From Wolbachia endosymbiont of Oedothorax gibbosus (lineage in GTDB: Bacteria; Pseudomonadota; Alphaproteobacteria; Rickettsiales; Anaplasmataceae): a DNA stretch of 64,000 nt. The stretch is taken from positions 248,001-312,000 of the forward strand of contig NZ_OW370567.1 of assembly GCF_936270435.1 (NCBI RefSeq), written 5' to 3'. Shown piece after piece: positions 47,251-57,457 of the stretch. The position numbers were made by a program, and so were the translations under genes. How positions within the stretch are numbered: the first letter of the stretch is position 1; every line of letters begins with the position of its first letter. Below the pieces are notes generated by a model, which saw only the letters and a program-made list of their open reading frames with translations, did no database searches and was not told the origin of the DNA.

Positions 47251-47516
47251 GAGTATCAATATGCATAAGGTGAACCAGTGTCAGCTACTTGAACCTGCAA
47301 ATTGCAATATCCGTACAAATGTGTGCTTGACACTGGGATTTAGTGCAGCTACCCTAAACTGGAATTGCTATTCTTGGCTGAAAGGAACATATTTTTGGAA
47401 TAATGAAAACAATCAGCACTTTAATTCAAGAAGGATCGAAGCTACTATTGTCACACAAAGTTGAATCACCACTGACCTTACCCAGAAAAAGTAGAGAGGA
47501 AGTTAAGCCATTTTCA

Positions 47517-48270
47517 TTATGAAAATGATGAATCAAATTTTTCAGGAATGCAATAGTTAATAGTAGAATGTCTACGTTGTTTGTTATAAAAAATTTCTAT
47601 GTATTCAAATATTGCGGTTCTAGCTTGTTGTGCGGAGTGTTGTGAGGTATCAATGAGTAATTCCCTCTTTAGTGAACTAAAAAAGCTCTCCGAAACAGCA
47701 TTATCGTAACAACAACCTTTGTGACTCATGCTAGAAATAATACTTTTTGTATTCAGTAAAAATTGATAATTTTTAGAGGTATATTGTGAACCTTGATCAC
47801 TATGAAATAGCAGATCTTTGGCTGGTTTGCGCTTATCAACAGCCATCAATAAAGCATCTATGCTTAGTTATTGTACTACTCATTAACTACCATACGTGAA
47901 TATAGATCAATTATTGCTGCCAAATATAGCCAACCATCCTTAGTTTTTATGTATGTAATATCAGTTACCCATACTTTGTTTGGCTGACTAGTAGTAAAGT
48001 TTTGGTCCAATATATTGGGAGCTATTGTCAGTCTGCTGTTTTTTGCTTTTGAATCTTCGCCTCAGTCTAGCTTGAATGCCATTTTTTTGCATGACATCCT
48101 GCACTGTTTTGATGTTGCAATTTTTACCTAAAGCCTTTAGTTCAGCATGAATTTTAGGTGCACCATATCTACAATTAGATGCTTGGTATATTTTTTGAAT
48201 ATCTGCTAGAAACTGCTCCCTTGTTGATTCTTTGCTGCTTTTCTTCTTACTAGTCCATTTGTAGTAGCCG
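47517..48270 (-). pseudogene. IS3-family OrfB, frameshifted
   Basis: The C-terminal piece 47517-47849 has FHSDQGSQYTSKNYQF and DNAVSESFFSSLKREL. The upstream part (about 47850-48270) continues in other frames (TDITYIKTKDGWLYLAAIID-like) with stops. The transposase is therefore not complete. Confidence 0.75.
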
Positions 48271-48633
48271 CTAGCAGAAAATCCTGCATAACTCCTGTAC
48301 TTTATAGTAGTTTCTATGCTTTTTGATAAATAAATATTTTACTCTTTGTGACTTGCCCAGGGCTTTTTTTAAAATGTCTCTTTCTCTAGTAACTCTTGTT
48401 AGTTCTTTCTTTAATTCAAACTTTTCTTTATCACATGGTGCCAACTTTCCCTTACCAGGAAATGCTTCTTCTATTGATCCTTTTTCGTTATATTTTTTTA
48501 TCCAGTCACTTAGTGTACTGTTATCTATTCCTAAATCTTTAGCTATTTTGCTTGCTGACTGCCCCGTTTCCTTTACCAACTTTATTGCCTCTAATTTAAA
48601 TTCCACTGTGTAATTCTTTCTGTTCTTTACCAT
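48271..48633 (-). CDS. IS3-family OrfA
   Basis: 120 aa with an HTH start (YTVEFKLEAIKLVKETGQS, SKIAKDLGIDNSTLSDWIKK) and a leucine-zipper region (FELKKELTRVTRERDILKKA). Frame intact, unlike its OrfB. Confidence 0.8.
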   Translation of the reverse strand: MVKNRKNYTVEFKLEAIKLVKETGQSASKIAKDLGIDNSTLSDWIKKYNEKGSIEEAFPGKGKLAPCDKEKFELKKELTRVTRERDILKKALGKSQRVKYLFIKKHRNYYKVQELCRIFC

Positions 48634-49519
48634 AATAAGCCCTCATGATCATGTTTTATTTTACCTCAAAAATGGCTTAACTTCCTCTCTACTTTTTCTG
48701 GGTAAGGTCACCACATTTGGATTGTGAAATCATCATGCAGCACGTACTTGGAGTGGAAAGATCATTTATAATTATGAACCATGCTGATCAAGTGCCGATG
48801 GAGAAAGAACTTTTATTTTGGAAATTAACAAAAAAAAGAGCGGAAAGATATCCAATATCGCAAATAATAGGTAATCGTGAATTCTGGAGTAAAAATTTTA
48901 TAGTTAACCAACATGTTTTAGATCCAAGACCAGATAGTGAAACAATAATCCTAGCAGTGTTAAAATATTACCCAAATAAAAAGCAGAAACTAAAAATTGC
49001 AGATTTTGGTACAGGTACAGGTTGTTTATTGATATCCGTACTTAGTGAGTATGAATATGCCGTTGGTATCGGTTTTGAAAAGAGTTTAAAAGCATATAGA
49101 GTTGCCCACCAGAATATAAAAAACCATAACCTACTCAGCAGAGCTAAAATATTTCCAAATTCATGGACAGAATGCAGAGGCTCATTTGATCTGATAATTA
49201 GCAATCCTCCATATATTAAAAGAAGCAAATTGAAAGACTTACAAGCCGAAGTGCAAAAGGAACCAAGAATTGCCCTTGATGGTGGCATTGATGGTTTGAG
49301 CTGTTATTTGAGTATTTTTCCAATATTGGAAAAGTGCCTTAAAAAAATGGGTTTGCAATACTGGAGATAGGTGAAGATCAAAATGATATTGACAAAATAA
49401 TACCCTCGTATGAACTAGCTTTTCAGGAGTACGTACATGATTTAGCAGGAATGAAGAGATGCATCGTTGTGAAAAGAACATAGCTAATATTTTCTTGTAT
49501 TATCTCCTTCATCCCATAT

Positions 49520-50411
49520 TATAGTACTTCCCAAAGTAAATGATAAAGGTATAATAAGCTATTTGAGTTATAATGGCATATAGTGTGGATTTAAGGGAAA
49601 GGGCAGTATCGATGATAGAAAAAGGGAAGTCAAAGGTTGAGGTGGCAGAGCTTTTGGAGATAGACTCTGTACCGCTGGTTAAGAAAGAAAGCCGCTGCTA
49701 AGACCATCGAAAAACGGCAGCTTTATTCGAAAAATAGACCCAAAAATACTCGAAGAATATGTTAAAAAGAATCCAGATCACACGCTAATGGAGATGAAAC
49801 AAAACCTTGGATTCGGAATAAACTCGATTTGGTACAGGCTAAAGCAGCTAAAAATCACAAGAAAAAAAAGACCACGCTTTACCGAGAACGGAGCCATGAA
49901 GATAGGCAGAAATTTATCGAAAAAATCGCTAAAATAGACTGTTCTAGCATCTTATATATAGATGAAGCAGGATAGGTTATACCGAGAGTGCTCCAATAGG
50001 AAAGAAAATTTATGCAGATATTCCAGGAAGAAAACGAGAGAGAATCAGTATAATAGGCGGGTTGATTGGAAAGAGATTTATTGCACCAATGACTTTCAAA
50101 GGTGGGTGTGACAAAGAGGTATTCAATACATGGTTAGAGAAGATGCTATTACCTAAATTGCCACATGGTACTACAATAGTTATGGACAATGCCACATTCC
50201 ATAAAACTCCCAAAACAAAGGAGTTAATAGATAATGCTAGATGCCGTTTGCTCTATCTACCGACATATTCACCAGATTTGAACCCTATAGAGCATTGTTG
50301 GCATACCATCAAAAGCCGCCTCAGACCTTTAATGCATAAATATACAGACTTACAACTTTTGGTTGGTAATACCATAATGGAAATTTATCATTCATTTTAG
50401 GAAATACTATA
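49520..50411 (+). pseudogene. IS630-family element, degenerate
   Basis: The ends TATAGTACTTCCCAAAGTAAATG and, inverted, CATTTTAGGAAATACTATA sit at TA sites. The N-terminal piece from 49573 (MAYSVDLRERAVSMIEKGKS) is shifted or stopped several times. The C-terminal frame 50062-50400 has VMDNATFHK and LPTYSPDLNPIE, the IS630 DDE region. Its right end abuts the IS66 end at 50412. Confidence 0.8.
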
Positions 50412-50670
50412 GTATCCGTTCAGCAGAGTGGTTTAAGAAACAATAGATAGAAGGTTTTGGAAAGCCCCTTTGTTTCCATGTTAAGTATAATGAAATTATC
50501 CGCTCAAGGAATGTGTTTCCTCGCTCCGATTGGGTAAAATATGAGTTTTTACGGTAAACGACATAGTGTCGTATCTGTTGTTCAGCGTGATTGTTTGTCA
50601 ATGGAATGTTTTCTGAATCATTCAAAGGAGAGTAGACCAGCGGACCTTCCCCGCCAGCCTCTCGCAGAAC

Positions 50671-52218
50671 CTTACTATTACCCACAAGTATAGAATTCAT
50701 GAGCAAGTCTCCATCCTTCTGCTAAATCAAAGAGACGTTTCCATCCCTTCCACAAAGCTATAGGGCCTGGTTCTAAGTCATTTTTGCGAGCTAAAAACCC
50801 TCCTAACTTGCCCACCCACCTCACAATTTCTCTTATAGGTGGTGGAGTCTCAGGATAGTTTTTTGTCTTAAGCATTTTGGTATATAAAACCTTCCATTCG
50901 TCATCAGTCAGTATGACAGTGCAAGAAAGATTCGGATTTGTTCTAGCTACCAATGTGATAAAAAATATTCTCCATGCAATTATACTCATAATTGTAAGAA
51001 AGCGGATTAATCTATCTGCTGTTTGGAGCCTACATTCTTCAACTTTAAGACCGGATTTCAAAATTTTATGAAAAACCTCTATTCTCCATCTTAAGCAATA
51101 CCATTGTATTTTTTCTACTGCTTCTTCAAAATTATTAATATTTATATTTGTCAACAAAACCCAGTTCATAGGCTCTTCGCCAAATGGGGGGTGTTTTTCT
51201 ATAACATAGACAGCATTTAAACTTAAATTAGGAAGTTTTTGGGTTTTACGTCTAGCATTATTTTTTGATGCATTCATCACAAAGTTACTAAACTTTACTT
51301 CTAAAACTGTTGTTCTTTGAGGTTTATCATTGCGAGCAGACTTGTATTTCTCCTTGACAAGACATGCAAATCCCACAACCTTTCACCACCTTTTTCAGAA
51401 TAAGTCGACTTCTTATTTACTGTTCTGTTTTGATTTCCTCTTACTACAAAAAGAGATTGATTAGTGGAAGCGACTTCAAATAAATCATAAATATCTGCTT
51501 CTCTATCGCAAACGGTAACTACCTTAACGTTCTTTAATCCAGGATGGTGAGTAGAATCTTTAAGTGCACCGTATGCTTTCTTCCTCTTCTATGGGAAGAG
51601 CAGTATTATGGCTTCTTCTTTTCAACTCCTTTAGGTCTTCAGCTAAGGAAGGTCTAGTACTAATTTTTTGATCTAATAATCCTATAGGTAGCCCTTCTGT
51701 TGTAACTGCAAACGTTGTATGCATCACTAATCCATGGGTTTTAAAATTAGTTGTTTTAGATGTTAATCTTGCTGCTATAATCCCTAATCCTTCGGTCTTT
51801 TTATGATTTTTATATGAAATATAACTCGTGTCTTGGATAGCTAAGATGGTTGAGTGTTCCTTAGCTCTTTCAACAGTTTTAATTATATGACTGTCTAATA
51901 TCTTTCTTTCAGAAATGGCATCGTTTTGGAAAAATCTATAAGCTGCTTTACTTTGATGCCAATCTTCACAAGCTTGATTTATTGAACGCTCAGGTGATTC
52001 AGCAAAACTATTAACTATTTTTAAAAGCCTCTTACTTAATCTTATATCACCAAAATTAACAATTCCAAATTCACTTTCTGCCCATTCGCCAGTTGAGGTA
52101 TTTATATTTCTTTCCATCATATATTCCATTTTTAGACCATAGATCTATTTATAATAGAAAGTTGCATTAGTAAAATAGCAGCTTTTTCACCATTTATAGA
52201 TTTATGGGTAATAGTAAG
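50671..52218 (-). mobile_element. IS4-family (Tn5-like) element in domain VI of outer intron B
   Basis: 1,548 bp with inverted ends CTTACTATTACCCA. It is flanked by a perfect 9-bp duplication TCGCAGAAC (50662-50670 and 52219-52227), the size typical of Tn5/IS50-like transposases. Confidence 0.93.
50678..52129 (-). pseudogene. IS4/Tn5-like transposase, broken
   Basis: The N-terminal piece 51560-52129 has the DNA-binding GEWAESEFGIVNFGDIRLSK and first catalytic Asp in AIQDTSYISYKN. The middle frame (about 51377-51590) has VVTVCDREADIYDLF. The C-terminal piece 50678-51376 has the Y-(2)-R-(3)-E-(6)-K signature in YCLRWRIEVFHKILKSG. Frameshifts near 51570 and 51375 separate the parts. Confidence 0.85.
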
Positions 52219-52237
52219 TCGCAGAACTGTGCATGAG

Positions 52238-54660
52238 GTAGAGTAGGCAGCCAGCGAGTTACTATTAAGCACTTTTCCAACAGCCTCTCTCCGAACCACG
52301 CATGACCGTTTCCGTATCACGTGGCTCTCCAATAATCTAACGTTTTAAGGAATCACCATCATATTTCCCATATTGGATTTTCTTATGGCATTCATGACAA
52401 ACAACAAGAGTTTTTCTCTGTCGTTCAATCATTCTTTTCTTCCATTCAGGTAGTTCAACATTACTCTTACTTCGTAGATCAGCAAGTTTACGTACATGGT
52501 GTACCTCAATCTGCTCTTGTGATTTACATAATTCACAAGTTTGTGCCAATAGTCTTTGCTCTATTTCACTACGCTTATTCCATATTGGTATAAGGTTATC
52601 ACTTATGCTTACCCATTTATTCCATTTTAGCGACACAGCACCAAAGTGTGTAATTAATGGTATCTTTGATGGTAAACGATCTACTCTGATTTGGATGACT
52701 TTTCGTTTTTCACCTTCATCGTTTTCAATCATCGCACCAAATTTTCTATAAATTTTCCTGCAAGTTGTTTTGTATTTAGATGCTAAAGTCTTTACTAATG
52801 ATACTTCCATCACATACTTCAGATAACTTAGTGTGTGAAGGTTGTAGGCCATTTTGTAGTATTGTACAATTCCTCGATATTCAGTTTGATACTGAGCAAC
52901 AATACTGTAAGCTGTATCAATTGTACGTTGAGGTAAATGTATAGGCTTTCCACAACGCATATATTCAGAACACTTTTTCTGCTTTATATGGTGTGGTACA
53001 CGTAAGCCAACACTACCGTTAATACACCGCTGTGTCCGATGATCATGTTTATCATCTGCATGCAAGACGTGTATTTCATAACCCAAAAAATTGGCTTTGC
53101 TATCACATGCGTGTGTAATAAGCGTTTTATCTTCATTAAGCATAAGTTTGAGCTCCTCATTGAGGAATCTAGCAATCTCATTTTTAATTTGTTCAGCTTC
53201 ATTTTTTGGTCCTGCAAACCCTACCAGAACATCATCAGCATACCTAACATACCAAAGACGTCGATAATTTTGATCACAAGAGTCCTTAGATGGCATACTC
53301 TGCACTAATTGGCGCAGTTGCCTTACTTGCTCCCAATTCCCTTGTTTTCTCATCATCGATACTTGCTTGGTTAACCTTAAATATTTTGGGTTTGTCCTTC
53401 TTCGCTTACCTCGGTTATTTGCTGGTATTAATGTATGTTCCACATGTTTATCTAACCGATCGAGTAATATGTTACTCAGAATTGGACCAATAATAGAGCC
53501 CTGTGGTACTCCACTGTGACTCTTATTGTACTTCCAATTTTCCATATATCCTGCTTTTAGCAGTCGATTGATTAGTTGGATAAAACGGTTGTCTTGAAAG
53601 CTTTCACTCAGTATTTTTAACAATATGGTATGATCAATTGAGTCATAACATGCTCTGAGATCCCCTTCTATAAACCATTTTGTACCTCTGCCTTTTTGCG
53701 TTACTGCTTTTAATGCAGTATGGCATCCACGCTTTGGCCGGAATCCATGTGAACACTCACTAAATTTAGACTCATAATAGGCTTCCAATATTAATCGGAT
53801 TACTTCTTGAAGTAACTTGTTTGACCATGTTGGCAATCCTAACGGCCTTCGTTTACCGCTCTTCTTTAAAATGTAGATACGTTTTACTGGTATCCATCGA
53901 TATCGTTCATAGCGTAAATCCTCTATGATTTTATCAATTTTCTCCAAAGACATACCATTAACTGTTTCAGCAGTTACACCTTCTGTCATAGCACCTTTAT
54001 TACGACAAAGTTTACCATACGCTTGAAGGTAAAGATCACGCTGATAAAGTAGGCGATATACGTTTTTAACCGGCAGATTTCTTTGTCCGCGTTCACGTAT
54101 AATGTTAAGTATTGTTTCAGCTTTCCGCATCTTGCGTACCTCCCAATTTCAACATTCAATTATCTGTCACCCTTTGCCCTGTATGTGGCTCTCCCACATT
54201 CCCCGGTGGTTCGTTACTTCCACGACTACTACGATGACTCCGTAACCATAGAACTCGCGTTCCTTAGGTCATCCCATGTTCCGTCACTAAGAACTGTTCT
54301 AGATCAACTTAGGTTTTCCATTCATCCTCTTAAATAAGTTCACTACTTATCGTTCTACAGCCAGAATGTCGCACAAACGAAAGTTTAATCTGTGCTTACT
54401 GTAGACATGGGGTTTTAAATGTGATACCCATGGATGTGAAGTCCCACCCCTGAAGATTAGAATTCAAGCAGTTTAGCTTTAACCATATTGATCAGGTGTT
54501 GCAAGCCGTTATCTTACACATCTTCAGACAACTCTCGCTTTACATACATGCTCTTGTCCTCCTCCCCTTTCGGGTTAAAGTTAGTTGTTCACCTCGAGGC
54601 CATTTATTCTGAACCCCGCTTAGCTCTGCTAAGTATTTCTTAATGCGTGCCACGGCGCAC
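52238..54660 (-). mobile_element. Group II intron, inner copy B, inside domain V of outer intron B
   Basis: 2,423 bp, GTGCGCC at 54660 to CTCTAC at 52238, in inverted orientation to copy A and encoding an identical protein. It is inserted between the same GG and the next base of the outer domain V (5' half 54661-54680, 3' half 52224-52237). Confidence 0.92.
52337..54130 (-). CDS. Group II intron RT/maturase with HNH endonuclease (inner intron B)
   Basis: 597 aa, identical to the protein at 42924-44717, with YADD active site and C-terminal HNH. Because outer intron B has no RT, this is the only maturase encoded within that nest. Confidence 0.95.
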   Translation of the reverse strand: MRKAETILNIIRERGQRNLPVKNVYRLLYQRDLYLQAYGKLCRNKGAMTEGVTAETVNGMSLEKIDKIIEDLRYERYRWIPVKRIYILKKSGKRRPLGLPTWSNKLLQEVIRLILEAYYESKFSECSHGFRPKRGCHTALKAVTQKGRGTKWFIEGDLRACYDSIDHTILLKILSESFQDNRFIQLINRLLKAGYMENWKYNKSHSGVPQGSIIGPILSNILLDRLDKHVEHTLIPANNRGKRRRTNPKYLRLTKQVSMMRKQGNWEQVRQLRQLVQSMPSKDSCDQNYRRLWYVRYADDVLVGFAGPKNEAEQIKNEIARFLNEELKLMLNEDKTLITHACDSKANFLGYEIHVLHADDKHDHRTQRCINGSVGLRVPHHIKQKKCSEYMRCGKPIHLPQRTIDTAYSIVAQYQTEYRGIVQYYKMAYNLHTLSYLKYVMEVSLVKTLASKYKTTCRKIYRKFGAMIENDEGEKRKVIQIRVDRLPSKIPLITHFGAVSLKWNKWVSISDNLIPIWNKRSEIEQRLLAQTCELCKSQEQIEVHHVRKLADLRSKSNVELPEWKKRMIERQRKTLVVCHECHKKIQYGKYDGDSLKR

Positions 54661-55534
54661 CCTCTCGACTCACACAGCTCCCATTATTCAGCCATCAGTC
54701 ATATATTTGATGGCCTCGTTTTATTTGTCAGTTCCTCCCATTTCTGGTTGCCCAACTAATAAAACTGAATCCCTTCGCTCCATTTCCATTACAGAAATTT
54801 CTTCACTACTACGAGCTCTGTTTTTCGCATCGGTACTCTCATCCTTGAAGTTTATCTTCTTGGATTTCTCCCTTGTCATCGAAACGACAGGTTCCCGTAG
54901 TTCCACACAATAGCCCAAAATAGATTCACGCCACCTTTATGCCGCTACCCAGTAAACAAGTTTCCGATAGGTTTATCCCAAGTTAGAATTTACCCCCTGG
55001 TTTTGACGTCACCTTTGATGTTTCGACACTTCATCAGTGGTTCACTTGCGTTCGTCTCTCTATTCAACACATGACACATAATTGTGCCTTTTCCGTAACG
55101 CTCACTACCTTGACTCTTTATCAAAGCAGCTTACGGTTGTTTAAAGCCTGCTCTTGTAAACCGGCTTTGAGGGGCCCACCCTCATCTATTATGTAGCTTT
55201 TGCACTTAGTTTGCTCTTTGTCTGAGCATCCTTTATGCTTCTACGGCACACAAATTCCACATCATTCTTTCAGATTTCAAAATATTCTTTGCAACTCGAG
55301 AAGCTCCTATTGCTTCAGGTAAGCGAGATATTTCCTTCAAGTAACATCGTGTACGCTTTCGCAATTTTCTGGCACGTCTGGCAAATCTAAAAACATCTAT
55401 CTCATTTTTTAACAGAGCTTTTTTCAGTGCAAACAACTCAGCAGCAACATTTCTTAACCAGAACTTTGACTTCAACTATGTTTCAAAATCTCTTGATCCA
55501 ACAGATTTGCCTGTTTTTATCGGCAAAGTAGTTG

Positions 55535-56830
55535 TATAGTGCACCCATTTGTCTAGACCATTTTTTTCAAAGTAATCCGATTTTTTTGTAAAGAAGTTCT
55601 AATCTAAAAAAAATAATGAATATGTGCGTCCACACACATTTAAAGCACATATTCATTCATTGTCTATGATAATAGAGATCAGCAGGAGTTTTATAATGTA
55701 AAGACTGATGTCGCCTTCTATAGTTATACCAACCAACAAAATCCTTTATTACAACATCCAAATCTCTGATACTGTTTGGTCTATAGTAATATATGGCTTC
55801 TTGTTTTAAAGTTCTCCATAAGCGTTCAATAAATATATTATCAAAGCAGCGTCCTTTATGATCCATGCTGATTTTTATATTAGCACGCTCTAACTCCATA
55901 ATGAAATTATAGCTTGTAAATTGCACACCTTGATCACTGTTGAAAATCTCAGGTTTACCTTGTTTTAGAGCTTCTTTGAGAGTATGAATGCAAAATCCAG
56001 CATCAAGATATGGTGATAATGAATGAGCAATAATATAGCGACTATACAAGTCCATTATTGCTACAAAATAGACAAACTTACCTTCAAGCATAATGTACGT
56101 TATATCAGTGGCCCACACCTGGTTAGCTCTACAAACAATCAAACCTTCAAGTAAATAAGGATATATTTTATGTTTTTTATCTTTAATGCTAGTGTTATGT
56201 TTTTTTCTACAATATAACCCAGTAATTCCCATCTTTTTCATTATTCTCAAAACCTTCTTATGGTTGATTACTATTCCATTTGCTATAATTTCAGCAGTAA
56301 TTTTTCGATATCCATAATGGCAGTCTGAAGCCAAATATATTTCTTGAATTAAATTTGCTATCTCACTTTCATCATTAATTATAGGACTATAATATAAGCT
56401 AGACCTGCAAATCCTCAATAAATTAGCTTGTTTTCTTATTGATAGATCAGAGTCTTTTTCTATAAGTTTTATCCTATCTTTTTTGTTTATTTCAGTAATT
56501 TTTTTTTCAAGTAATTATTTTCAACCGTCAATTCCCCTATAACTTTATGCAAATTTTCTATTTCTTGTCCTAATATCCTTTGTTTTCTTATACTCTCACT
56601 TTCTTCTATAAATAGGTCTTTTAATCTTGCTAATACTCTATCACGCCAATCATATAAATTTGTTGATGGTATTACTACATATCTCTGCTGTGCTTTTTTG
56701 ATTTTTTATTGCTTCCAAAGCTATCTTTGCTTTTAACTCTGCTTTTTTGTTCTCATACTACACTCCATTCTTTTCCCTTTTTACTCGGATTAACCATTTT
56801 TTTTTGGTCTAATTTATGGGGTGCATTATA
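55535..56830 (-). mobile_element. IS3-family element, uninterrupted copy
   Basis: About 1.3 kb from TATAGTGCACCC to GGGTGCATTATA, the same element as at 35317-37592 but without IS982. It truncates the IS66 on its left. Confidence 0.9.
55657..56418 (-). CDS. IS3-family transposase OrfB
   Basis: 253 aa, identical to the copy at 36423-37184, with the DDE residues present (ATDITYI, NSDQGVQF, IERLWRT). OrfA upstream shows the same frame break, and the nine-A slip site is preserved. Confidence 0.87.
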   Translation of the reverse strand: MRICRSSLYYSPIINDESEIANLIQEIYLASDCHYGYRKITAEIIANGIVINHKKVLRIMKKMGITGLYCRKKHNTSIKDKKHKIYPYLLEGLIVCRANQVWATDITYIMLEGKFVYFVAIMDLYSRYIIAHSLSPYLDAGFCIHTLKEALKQGKPEIFNSDQGVQFTSYNFIMELERANIKISMDHKGRCFDNIFIERLWRTLKQEAIYYYRPNSIRDLDVVIKDFVGWYNYRRRHQSLHYKTPADLYYHRQ

Positions 56831-56967
56831 CACACAATTATTCAACCATATTTTTAAAGATAGCTAGTTTCTGTATTTATTTTAAATTGAAGAAAGCTCA
56901 AATGAAAGATCGTGTTTTGCTAAAAACCACAGAATGCAGTCTGGTTACAAATAAACTATTTTGATAG

Positions 56968-57369
56968 TTAATGGGGTCTAGTTTTGACGTATGGACTATC
57001 CAAAGAAAAGGGTGGTATCATAACCTCAAAAATTTTTATGCTTTCTTCATTCAGAAATTCATACTTGCCCTGCATTATTCCTGACGGTGCATTTAAGTAT
57101 GTTCCACTTGTGTATTTAAATACCTCTCCAGATTTTATCACAGGTTGTTCTCCGATCACACCAACTCCGGCAATTTCATTTATTTTTCCCTTATAATCTA
57201 TTATTTGCCAATGACGACTTAATAATTGAATAGTTGATTGGCTTTTGTTTTTTATCTTAACGTTATACATCCATACATAGCAATTTTCATAAGGAATGGA
57301 TTGTTCTTCAATGTAAATCGGTAAAACTTTAACTTCAACAAAATTGGTAGTTAGTGTGTACTCTATCAT
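56968..57369 (-). CDS. apaG: ApaG-family protein
   Basis: 133 aa, family-typical length. The DUF525 beta-sandwich shows [44 protein letters not shown] and the GxGVIGEQP segment. ApaG has been linked to cation and nucleotide-polyphosphate metabolism, but its biochemical role is unsettled. It lies alone, divergent from purK by 88 bp. Confidence 0.93.
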   Translation of the reverse strand: MIEYTLTTNFVEVKVLPIYIEEQSIPYENCYVWMYNVKIKNKSQSTIQLLSRHWQIIDYKGKINEIAGVGVIGEQPVIKSGEVFKYTSGTYLNAPSGIMQGKYEFLNEESIKIFEVMIPPFSLDSPYVKTRPH

Positions 57370-57457
57370 TATAAAATATTCATGATAAGAAAATAGTATT
57401 TTAATTATATACTTTTTTCATAGATTTTTCAAGTATACTTTAGTTAGAATTTATAGT

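Larger units (their letters stand above)
47473..48710 (-). mobile_element. IS3-family element in prmC
   Basis: 1,238 bp with perfect inverted ends of at least 40 bp starting TGACCTTACCCAGAAAAAGT. It is flanked by the direct repeat CCAC (47469-47472 and 48711-48714). Confidence 0.93.
47403..49483 (+). pseudogene. prmC: prmC (release factor glutamine methyltransferase), split by an IS and frameshifted
   Basis: 5' piece 47403-47472 (MKTISTLIQEGSKLLLSHK) and 3' piece 48715-49483, including DLIISNPPYIKRSK with the NPPY catalytic motif and the SAM-binding ADFGTGTG. Removing the IS and one CCAC restores VESPHLDCE in frame. A second lesion is a run of seven A near 49350; adding one A gives FAILEIGEDQND, continuing to the stop at 49481-49483. 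Total length would then be 840 nt, 279 aa, the normal PrmC size. PrmC methylates the GGQ Gln of RF1/RF2. Confidence 0.9.
50627..55251 (-). mobile_element. Group II intron, outer copy B (RT-less, contains IS4 and an inner intron)
   Basis: The 5' end GTGTGCCGTAG is at 55251 and the 3' end CTACTCTCC at 50627. The 5' region is similar to, but diverged from, outer copy A. The RT gene is almost entirely deleted: only the flanks near AAATAAAACGAGG and GGCTGAATAATGGGAGC remain. Domain V is split by inner intron B and restores to GAGCTGTGTGAGTC-GAGA-GGCTCATGCACAGTTC. Domain VI is split by the IS4-type element. Confidence 0.88.
50412..55534 (-). pseudogene. IS66-family element, interrupted by outer intron B, 5' part missing
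   Basis: Exon 2 is 50412-50626 (FLNDSENIPLTNNHAEQQIR, then SYFTQSERGNTFLERIISLY) and ends in the IR GTATCCGTTCAGCAGAGTGG. Exon 1 is 55252-55534 (NVAAELFALKKALLKNEIDV to KSERMMWNF). Joining at 55252/50626 restores GGAATTT|TTTGAATG, exactly as in the uninterrupted IS66 at 38985. The 5' two-thirds are cut off by the IS3 at 55535. Confidence 0.87.

Noticed and set aside
42924..54130. Treating the two 597-aa RTs as a simple segmental duplication
   Set aside because: The surrounding outer introns and exons differ (IS982 versus IS66), so only the inner intron is shared at this identity.
54083..54337. 84-aa ORF present in both inner introns
   Set aside because: It overlaps the ribozyme domains opposite the RT start; repeated only because the intron is repeated.
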